Assembly (NCBI GenBank): GCA_002727395.1
Contig: PBWY01000096.1
Location: 1 to 5,140, forward strand
DNA length: 5,140 nt
Origin: Rhodospirillales bacterium
Lineage (GTDB): Bacteria > Pseudomonadota > Alphaproteobacteria > MPNO01 > UBA2964
Reading direction: 5' to 3'
The position numbers and the translations under genes were made by a program. Shown here piece after piece: positions 1 to 5,140 of the stretch. The stretch's first letter is position 1, and each line of letters opens with the position of its first letter. The notes under the pieces were generated by a model, which saw nothing but the letters and a program-made list of their open reading frames with translations, was not told the origin of the DNA and did not search any database.

Positions 1-431
1 AAACGTTGGAGTGACTTGTCAACCTCGTCATCAGAAAATTTTACGATCTTACGCTCAAGTTCTAGGGTAGAAAAATCAATTAGTTCAATTTCAGGTAACA
101 ACTCAACGTTAAGTTTGTATTCTAAATCTACACCCTCTTTAAACGTTACAATCTCAACCTTTGGTTCAGCGGCGGGTCGAATTCCCCTATCTTCAAGAGC
201 TTTTTGCCAACTTTCATTTATTGTCTTCTCTAGAACTTCACCACGGACAGCCTCGCCAAATCTTTTTCGCAAAATGGTAGCGGGCACCTTACCGGGCCTA
301 AACCCCGGTATGGTCGCTGTAGTGCCTATCTCGTCCAGACGTAAAACGAGCTTGTTTTCTAAGTCGTCTGCAGGAACTGTCACCGTAAATTCCCGATTGA
401 GACCTTCAGAACTTGTTTCTATTACTTCCAT
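1..431 (-). CDS. tig: Trigger factor, N-terminal part (runs off the left edge)
   Basis: Ribosome-associated chaperone and peptidyl-prolyl isomerase that binds the large subunit at the exit tunnel and shelters nascent chains. Reading the minus strand from the ATG at 431–429 gives 143 codons with no stop before the window edge. The start reads MEVIETSSEGLNREFTVTVP, and residues 43–50 are GFRPGKVP, the ribosome-binding signature of the family at the same position as in E. coli Tig. The visible part therefore covers the whole ribosome-binding domain and the beginning of the next part; most of the PPIase domain and the C-terminal arms are missing because the window ends. The start is supported by AAGGA at 441–437, five bases before the ATG, and by colinearity with the family N-terminus. 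The tRNA-Leu gene lies 82 bp upstream on the same strand. The long plus-strand open frame opposite (16–483) is a shadow. Confidence 0.95.
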   Translation of the reverse strand, partial: MEVIETSSEGLNREFTVTVPADDLENKLVLRLDEIGTTATIPGFRPGKVPATILRKRFGEAVRGEVLEKTINESWQKALEDRGIRPAAEPKVEIVTFKEGVDLEYKLNVELLPEIELIDFSTLELERKIVKFSDDEVDKSLQR

Positions 432-466
432 TGAATTCCTTACACACTTCTTCTTTAAATTAATTC

Positions 467-480
467 TGTCTTACAAGACA
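467..480. repeat. 14-bp dyad in the tig leader
   Basis: The sequence TGTCTTACAAGACA has 6-base perfect arms (TGTCTT / AAGACA) around a 2-base centre. As RNA it could form a 5-bp stem with a 4-base loop; as DNA it could be a small operator-like site. It lies 35 bp upstream of the tig start codon. Its function is unknown and it may be chance in an AT-rich spacer. Confidence 0.35.
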
Positions 481-486
481 TAACCC

Positions 487-503
487 AACGGTAAAACCCC
501 GTT
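487..503. repeat. Inverted repeat between tRNA-Leu and tig
   Basis: Arms AACGG (487–491) and CCGTT (499–503) surround a 7-base loop, just 10 bp beyond the tRNA CCA end. Read on the minus strand the hairpin is followed by GGGTTATG rather than a T-run, so it is not a standard intrinsic terminator for the tRNA transcript. It might be a 3'-end processing boundary, a weak pause, or chance. Confidence 0.3.
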
Positions 504-513
504 AAAAATTTTA

Positions 514-598
<85 letters not shown>

Positions 599-641
599 TA
601 AAAACCAAGAATATGTTAACACAATTTCGGCTGCGGCGTGC

Positions 642-670
642 CTTATAGCATAGTTATCAATAATAAAAAG
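642..670 (-). promoter_or_regulatory. Weak promoter candidate for the tRNA-Leu transcript
   Basis: On the minus strand TATAAG (647–642) resembles a -10 box. It is followed by the GC-rich stretch GCACGCCGC, a discriminator style typical of stable-RNA promoters under stringent control. A -35 at 17-bp spacing would be CTTTTT, a poor match. Initiation near 635 would give a leader of about 35 nt before the mature tRNA. The evidence is motif-only and weak, but this is the best candidate I see in the 209-bp spacer. Confidence 0.25.
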
Positions 671-772
671 TGAGACTTTAATTTTGAATCCTGTTGTTCT
701 GACACATCAATCTTTACTTTCACCCAATATCTCCCTAAGCACAAACAGAATTAACAAAAAGTAATTATAATT

Positions 773-790
773 TTAACGTTAAGGTCTTAA
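773..790. repeat. Overlapping palindromes just 3' of nnr
   Basis: TTAACGTTAA (773–782) is a perfect 10-bp palindrome. It overlaps a second dyad, TTAAG-GT-CTTAA (779–790), so three TTAA units are spaced regularly. The cluster begins 18 bp beyond the nnr stop codon. The stems are AT-rich and not followed by a clean T-run, so it is not a convincing terminator; it could be a binding site or chance. No other structure or gene is visible in 599–807 apart from the promoter candidate. Confidence 0.3.
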
Positions 791-807
791 AGTTTTTATC
801 AATAAAC

Positions 808-2298
808 TTAAGTTCCTTCATATAACTCCATTAAAACATTGGGAATCAATTCAGGAATGTCACTTGCAATTAATCCCATGCCAAAACCTGCCGCTGCTTT
901 TCCATGTACCCAAGCTGCGGAAGCAGTGGAAAGAAATGGATCCATGCCTTGCGCCAACAAACCCGTAATAAGACCAGATAAGACATCCCCCGCTCCGGCT
1001 GTCGCCAAGTTAGCAGGCGCATTGTTGTTAATGATTGTTACGGCATTTGGATCAGCGATAACAGTGTCATAGCCCTTTAATAAAATTACAGCATCAGACT
1101 CCTCTGCTGCCGTCCGGCATCTTACGACTTTATCACCTGTATATTTAAATAGCCTTGAAAACTCTCCTTCATGGGGTGTAAGAACAAGTGTACACGATTT
1201 TTCCGCGCCGATAAGATCGGCTCGATAATCTTTAAAAACAGTCAGGGCATCCGCATCCAAAACGACAGGTTTTTCTTGACTCAAAGCTTTTTGCACAAGG
1301 TCCTTAGTAGTTTGATTCACTCCGCAACCGGGGCCAATTAATATTGAAGTGAAGCGTTCATCTTCAAATAAATCAAAAATCTCATTACAGTTTTTGTATG
1401 GCTTAATTATAAATGACGGATCGTCACTTGCGTACAAAGCCAATGCCTCTGAGGGTGCAGTAATTGTTACGAGGCCGCTGCCAATTCGGGCCGCGGACTT
1501 AGCCGCTAGTCTGGACGCTCCAGTCATGGATGGTCCACCGACGATAAGAGTGCTACCCCTTTTAAATTTATGATCATCAGAAACTGGATGAGGTAATTCT
1601 TTCAACCAATGTTTGGGACTATTTTCAAAAATAGTTGTTTTAACTGTTTTTAAAAACGCTGTATCGATACCAATATCAGCTATTGATATCTCCCCAGATA
1701 AGTCTCGTCCAGGATTAAGTAAATGACCAGGCTTCTTTCTAAAAAAAGTAACCGTCAGATCACAACGTGGGGCGACACCCAATACTTCCCCTGTATTACT
1801 ATCAACTCCGCTAGGAATGTCTACGGCAACACAGTTCAATTTTCGTTTGTTTATTTCTTCAATAATTCTTGCGGCATCACCACTAATTCCCCGTTTTAAG
1901 CCGATGCCAAACATGGCATCAATTACAAGTTTACTATTATCGAAACAATCAGCATTAAAATGTTCGACCTCTCCGGACCAATGCTTTGCCTTTTCAGATG
2001 CATCGTCGGACAGGGAACCCAACTCTCCTAGTAAAATGAGTCTAGTCGGCCATCCTCTTTCCTTCAGAAGGCGGGCAATAACAAAACCATCTCCACCATT
2101 ATTTCCAGTGCCACAAAATATTGTTATTGGTTGGCACTTAAATCTCTTAGTTATCTCCACAACAACCGCACGTCCTGCATTCTCCATCAACGTACTCCCA
2201 GAGATACCATTTTTTATAGCCGCTGCATCGACAGTATACATCTGCTCTTTCGTCAGGAGTTCATTACCTTCAATTAAGGTTTTTAAAATCATGGCCAT
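808..2298 (-). CDS. nnr: Bifunctional NAD(P)H-hydrate repair enzyme (NAD(P)HX epimerase / dehydratase)
   Basis: Repairs damaged NADHX and NADPHX: the N-terminal domain interconverts R and S epimers, and the C-terminal domain dehydrates the S form back to NAD(P)H using ADP (ATP in some organisms). The 496 residues match the usual fused bacterial form. The YjeF_N epimerase domain covers about residues 12–225, with GTGNNGGDG at 63–71, an expected catalytic Asp at 127 (DAMFGIG) and DIPSGVD at 160–166. The ribokinase-like dehydratase domain covers about 245–490, with the start GSTLIVGG (248–255), GPGCG (322–326), LDADAL (347–352), LTPHEGEF (373–380) and GAGDVLSG (435–442). All key motifs are intact, so it should be active. 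The start is less certain: M1 and M3 are both ATG, and the only purine-rich site, AAAGGGAT (2319–2312), lies about 14 bp upstream, which is long. It diverges from the crotonase gene across a 146-bp spacer. Confidence 0.95.
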   Translation of the reverse strand: MAMILKTLIEGNELLTKEQMYTVDAAAIKNGISGSTLMENAGRAVVVEITKRFKCQPITIFCGTGNNGGDGFVIARLLKERGWPTRLILLGELGSLSDDASEKAKHWSGEVEHFNADCFDNSKLVIDAMFGIGLKRGISGDAARIIEEINKRKLNCVAVDIPSGVDSNTGEVLGVAPRCDLTVTFFRKKPGHLLNPGRDLSGEISIADIGIDTAFLKTVKTTIFENSPKHWLKELPHPVSDDHKFKRGSTLIVGGPSMTGASRLAAKSAARIGSGLVTITAPSEALALYASDDPSFIIKPYKNCNEIFDLFEDERFTSILIGPGCGVNQTTKDLVQKALSQEKPVVLDADALTVFKDYRADLIGAEKSCTLVLTPHEGEFSRLFKYTGDKVVRCRTAAEESDAVILLKGYDTVIADPNAVTIINNNAPANLATAGAGDVLSGLITGLLAQGMDPFLSTASAAWVHGKAAAGFGMGLIASDIPELIPNVLMELYEGT

Positions 2299-2387
2299 TT
2301 TACTTTTGATTATCCCTTTATAATTTTCGTTTAATTAACAGAGTAAGTATTTTTGTTTTTATTTCCTGCAACTAGATACAGCTTTAC

Positions 2388-2417
2388 TTGACCAATAGCA
2401 CTGAATAACTCCACTAT
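2388..2417 (+). promoter_or_regulatory. Weak promoter candidate for the crotonase gene
   Basis: TTGACC (2388–2393) matches five of six bases of a sigma-70-type -35 box. With an 18-bp spacer the -10 would be CACTAT (2412–2417), only three of six matches. It would give a leader of about 20 nt containing the ribosome binding site. It lies in the 146-bp divergent spacer shared with nnr, which otherwise shows only AT-rich tracts and the short palindrome TTAATTAA (2331–2338). Confidence 0.25.
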
Positions 2418-2444
2418 CAGAAATATTGTTTTCAGGAGAATATT

Positions 2445-3257
2445 ATGCCCGGTGAAGTTTATAAGAATATCAAATTTAATATAGAACGCGGCGTCGCACA
2501 CATGATATTGGCACGCCACGATATTCGTAACGCTTACTCTGAGCGCGCCTTCACCGATGAAATTTTAGACGTGATATCTAAAGTACAAATTCACCCTGAT
2601 GTAAGGGTCTTCGTTATGTCTGCTGAAGGGACGGCCTTCTCTGCGGGTGGAAATATTAAAGATATGAAAGATAAAAAAGGAATATTCGGAGGTGGAACGG
2701 CCGGTGTACGACGAGGTTATATCGAAGGTATACAACGGATTCCCAAGGCTCTATACGCTTTAGATATTCCGTCAATTTCTGCGGTGCAGGGCCCTGCTAT
2801 TGGAGCTGGGTGTGACTTAGCTTTATACTGCGACATCACAATTTGTTCTACAGCGGCAAAATTTGGAGAAACATTTATCAATGTTGGTATTATTCCAGGG
2901 GACGGCGGAGCTTGGATCCTACCAAGAAGAGTAGGGCTTCAGCGAGCGGCAGAGTTAACTTTTACCGGCAGGATCGTCAACGGCAAAGAGGCAGCCGAAA
3001 TAGGTTTAGCTTTGGAATGCGTGCAACCAGAAGAACTAATGGACCGCACTTTAGAGCTCGCAAACACGATAGCCTCACGTCCACCAATCACCGCTCGGAT
3101 GCTAAAAACACTTTTTCGACAGTCTTTAGGCGCTAGCCTACCCGACTTCCTTGATAATTGCGCATCAATTCAAGCTATTTGTCACTCTACCGATGATCAC
3201 CTTGAGGCTGTCACTAGCATGCTAGAAAAAAGGGATCCAACCTTCAAAGGAAAATAA
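2445..3257 (+). CDS. Enoyl-CoA hydratase/isomerase (crotonase) family protein
   Basis: Predicted soluble crotonase-fold enzyme acting on an acyl-CoA thioester; 270 residues is normal length. The first oxyanion-hole segment is SAGGNIKDM (66–74) and the second is GPAIGAGC (116–123). The C-terminal tail, EKRDPTFKGK, is the usual crotonase ending that closes over the CoA site. Aligned by eye to rat mitochondrial enoyl-CoA hydratase, catalytic Glu144 corresponds to Asp124 and Glu164 to Phe144, so neither classical hydratase glutamate is present. An acidic Asp153 sits in PGDGGAW (151–157), near the place where isomerase members such as PaaG carry a catalytic Asp. Simple hydratase activity is therefore doubtful; isomerase, hydrolase or lyase chemistry is possible, and the substrate is unknown. 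The start is well supported by AGGAG (2434–2438), six bases before the ATG. It converges on the hydrolase gene with 8 bp between stop codons. Confidence 0.9.
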   Translation: MPGEVYKNIKFNIERGVAHMILARHDIRNAYSERAFTDEILDVISKVQIHPDVRVFVMSAEGTAFSAGGNIKDMKDKKGIFGGGTAGVRRGYIEGIQRIPKALYALDIPSISAVQGPAIGAGCDLALYCDITICSTAAKFGETFINVGIIPGDGGAWILPRRVGLQRAAELTFTGRIVNGKEAAEIGLALECVQPEELMDRTLELANTIASRPPITARMLKTLFRQSLGASLPDFLDNCASIQAICHSTDDHLEAVTSMLEKRDPTFKGK

Positions 3258-3265
3258 ATCGTTTC

Positions 3266-3973
3266 TTAAGCAACCTCGACTGCACTTTGGGTTGGTATGT
3301 TTTCTAGATGCGTAATTACCTCTTCAAGCTTCATTACATCAGCATATTTGTGATGCATATCGAATAGACTAACCTTGTGAATAATCTCTGAACGGTCAAA
3401 TACACATTCTTCAACGACTGATACGTGCAAACCATACATGTGCGCCTCCAGTACACTTGCGCGCACGCACCCTGAAGTACTTTCGCCACAAATAATGAGG
3501 CTGTCGATTCTTCTCTGGTTAAGGTGGGCTATCAACGGTGTTCCAAAAAACGCGCTCGGGCGCTCCTTTCGAAAGACAACATCCTCTGGTTCTGGCGTAA
3601 ATGCATCATGAATCTCGCAATCTTCGGCTGTTGTTTTCAGGTGCACTCGTTTTGTGGAGTTAACCCTATGAGGGTTAAATTGAGCTGTAACGTAATAAAC
3701 TGGTAAACCTGCCGCACGGGTTGCGGAAAACAATCTTTTAGTTGGCTCAATTGCGTTGTGAGCATATATGCCGCAACTATTTGGGAATTCTGCGTCCAGC
3801 TCGTGCGGTAACCCTGCACCACCTTTGTAAACTAGATTATATAAATCGATACATAATAATGCAGGATTTTTACCAATAAATGTTTCCCTAGCATATGGAG
3901 AATAAGTCTGCATATCCTCCGATGGTATTACGTCCGCCCAACAATGATTTTCAAACGCTTCAGGTTTCGCCAT
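3266..3973 (-). CDS. Isochorismatase-superfamily cysteine hydrolase (maleamate / N-carbamoylsarcosine amidohydrolase-like)
   Basis: Predicted cytosolic amidohydrolase that cleaves a small amide or carbamoyl group through a cysteine nucleophile. The family triad is visible: Asp43 in LLCIDLYN (39–46), Lys136 in VFRKERPSAFFGT (133–145) and Cys169 in GESTSGCVRAS (163–173). The SGCVRA wording, the VVEECVFDR segment after it and the DMHHKYADV stretch resemble N-carbamoylsarcosine amidase and NicF-type maleamate amidohydrolases more than true isochorismatases or nicotinamidases; this is from memory of the families, not a search. The 235 residues include about 30 extra before the core strand, as those subfamilies also have. 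The start is supported by AGGGG (3985–3981), seven bases before the ATG. A transporter gene on the same strand ends 155 bp upstream, so uptake and hydrolysis of one substrate is plausible. No nicotinate or creatinine pathway genes are visible, so the substrate stays open. Confidence 0.88.
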   Translation of the reverse strand: MAKPEAFENHCWADVIPSEDMQTYSPYARETFIGKNPALLCIDLYNLVYKGGAGLPHELDAEFPNSCGIYAHNAIEPTKRLFSATRAAGLPVYYVTAQFNPHRVNSTKRVHLKTTAEDCEIHDAFTPEPEDVVFRKERPSAFFGTPLIAHLNQRRIDSLIICGESTSGCVRASVLEAHMYGLHVSVVEECVFDRSEIIHKVSLFDMHHKYADVMKLEEVITHLENIPTQSAVEVA

Positions 3974-4128
3974 CTCATATCCCCTGTTAAATAAAAATTA
4001 ATCTCTTTTTTTCTTATTGTGGGACAAAATGAAGCACCATGAAACGTAACCAAAGAAATTCTTAAAAGTAGCACGACCGAATAAATACCAAAAATTCTAT
4101 TTAGTTTTATCCTTTAGATTTCTATTTT

Positions 4129-5140
4129 TTAACGACTAATTGATGAATGATCGATTTCGGGATGTCGTAAAATATAGAGGACCATGAAGAAAATCATAAC
4201 GGTCGCAATAACCGCGATTGTGTAAAATGCGTACTGTAGACCAAGCCAGTCTGCCAAAGCTCCCATTGCAATTGGCGTCCCAATCGATGTAATTCGATTA
4301 GCTGTTGCCCTGAGACCAATTGCCTTTCCCTGCTCGTCTGATTTTGTTGTCGTCAGAATCAAAGAAATTACAAGCGGTTGCTGTATCCCATGAAACACTG
4401 CACGGATAGCCAGTACAATCCCAAAAGCAGTAAAAACAAAAACAATTGATGATAATTCTTTGAAAGTCTCAAAAGAACTAAGCGGAGACAGAAGCGTTAT
4501 TATGGAACCGATAAAGAAATTCGAACCCACTAAAGGAGTAAGACAAATCATTATTATTGATACCCAAACTACTACCAAGAACAGCCAATACGGTGAAAAA
4601 TATTTTGCAATTTTGGGCATCAAAAGCGAACCACAAGCCGCTGAAACCGAGAAAATAGCGATTAAAAGCCCGATGAGGGTGCCGGTTATCCCCGATTGTT
4701 CGAGCCAGACGACGTAAAATGTACTTTGAACGTAATTACCCACATGGGGCATGGTACCAATCATTACAGTTGCAGCGACTGCCGGGATTGCCATCAATTT
4801 AAAGGCGCTTATGTAATCTGAAGGGTTTGGCAAAATATCACGCCAAGTAACCCTACTTTCACCGACACTAGTTAATCGCGCCCGCGCCTCATCATTAACC
4901 GTCACCCCGTGAGTGCGTGGTAAAATTATTGCAGATACTAAAAACCCGGAGTTCCATAAACTCATTAACCCGAAGGCGGCCCAGTCTCCTAAACGATCCC
5001 AAGCCATTCCAACCATAATTGGGGCGATGACATGTCCAACTCGAATAATAGCGCTAAGCCTCCCCGTGTACTTTGTTTGACCCTTCATATGCTGCCCTAT
5101 GAGGGTTTGAGCGCCAAGCCAACCCATGGAATCGGCCATT
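4129..5140 (-). CDS. Major facilitator superfamily transporter, C-terminal part (runs off the right edge)
   Basis: Inner-membrane secondary transporter. About 336 residues are visible. The methionine at 5139–5137 is very probably internal, because the first visible residues look like the end of TM4 and a full MFS protein would need three more helices upstream. By hydropathy read by eye: TM5 about 28–47 with a GHVIAP segment, TM6 about 53–73, a charged central cytoplasmic loop 75–112, then six further helices (TM7 about 113–137 to TM12 ending near 325), and a short polar tail ending SSISR. TM11 begins in a GLRATANR-type stretch common in MFS C-halves. Substrate cannot be told from this. It lies upstream of the cysteine hydrolase on the same strand with a 155-bp AT-rich gap, in which I see no clear terminator or strong promoter. 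Confidence 0.85.
   Translation of the reverse strand, partial: MADSMGWLGAQTLIGQHMKGQTKYTGRLSAIIRVGHVIAPIMVGMAWDRLGDWAAFGLMSLWNSGFLVSAIILPRTHGVTVNDEARARLTSVGESRVTWRDILPNPSDYISAFKLMAIPAVAATVMIGTMPHVGNYVQSTFYVVWLEQSGITGTLIGLLIAIFSVSAACGSLLMPKIAKYFSPYWLFLVVVWVSIIMICLTPLVGSNFFIGSIITLLSPLSSFETFKELSSIVFVFTAFGIVLAIRAVFHGIQQPLVISLILTTTKSDEQGKAIGLRATANRITSIGTPIAMGALADWLGLQYAFYTIAVIATVMIFFMVLYILRHPEIDHSSISR

Noticed and set aside
16..483. Plus-strand 155-codon open frame, Ser/Thr-rich
   Set aside because: It lies antisense to the trigger factor N-terminus, which has a clear family signature and a ribosome binding site. The composition is that of a reverse-strand shadow.
487..510. Intrinsic terminator after the tRNA or before tig
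   Set aside because: The hairpin has only a 5-bp stem, and the T-rich tract lies before it on the transcribed minus strand rather than after it. On the plus strand, where A/T follows, there is no gene to terminate.
1817..2323. Plus-strand 168-codon open frame opposite nnr
   Set aside because: It is fully antisense to the conserved epimerase domain of nnr, with no recognisable motif and no good ribosome binding site.
2331..2519. Minus-strand 62-codon open frame in the divergent spacer
   Set aside because: It overlaps the crotonase start antisense, resembles no family I recognise, and its hydrophobic/Asn-Lys-rich content fits translated AT-rich spacer DNA.
2843..3136. Plus-strand 97-codon open frame in another frame of the crotonase gene
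   Set aside because: It is Arg/Ser-rich out-of-frame translation inside a conserved gene, with no independent ribosome binding site.
4091..4128. Direct repeat TTCTATTT (4095–4102 and 4120–4127) downstream of the transporter
   Set aside because: It is an 8-base AT-rich repeat in AT-rich spacer, expected by chance. No hairpin was found that would make it a terminator.
4460..4717. Plus-strand 85-codon open frame opposite the transporter
   Set aside because: It is antisense to transmembrane segments of the transporter and shows no motif.
5137..5139. Start codon of the transporter at the right edge
   Set aside because: The protein from this ATG would lack TM1–3 of an MFS fold, and the codon is at the window boundary, so the gene almost certainly continues beyond 5140.

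Overview
The window is AT-rich chromosomal DNA (GC roughly 40% by eye). It most likely comes from a free-living alphaproteobacterium, possibly a marine lineage. The placement is inference from the NAD(P)HX repair protein, whose motifs and inter-domain wording (a GRxLxGEI-type strand, LTPHEGEFxRLF, LATAGxGDVLSGL) resemble alphaproteobacterial Nnr, and from the neighbourhood nnr – tRNA-Leu – tig. No mobile element, CRISPR array or phage gene is visible.

Left part (1–2298, all minus strand): the first 143 codons of trigger factor (tig, cut by the window edge), a complete tRNA-Leu(UAG) with encoded CCA, and a complete bifunctional NAD(P)H-hydrate repair enzyme (nnr). These are housekeeping functions: nascent-chain folding, decoding of CUA leucine codons, and repair of hydrated nicotinamide cofactors. 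The tRNA–tig spacer holds two small dyad symmetries. The 209-bp nnr–tRNA spacer holds a weak stable-RNA-type promoter candidate and a small palindrome cluster.

Right part (2445–5140): a plus-strand enoyl-CoA hydratase/isomerase (crotonase) family gene diverges from nnr. It converges, with only 8 bp between stop codons, on a minus-strand cysteine hydrolase of the isochorismatase superfamily, closest in motif wording to maleamate / N-carbamoylsarcosine amidohydrolases. Upstream of the hydrolase on the same strand lies the C-terminal two-thirds of a major facilitator transporter, which runs off the right edge. Transporter plus amidohydrolase suggests uptake and hydrolysis of a small amide or carbamoyl compound. 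The crotonase could act on a downstream acyl-CoA, but the opposite orientation and lack of other pathway genes make this only a suggestion.

Most of the window is ordinary. The observations most worth a second look are the crotonase active site, which lacks both classical hydratase glutamates, and the undetermined substrate of the hydrolase/transporter pair. I see no convincing evidence of a previously undescribed multi-gene system here.
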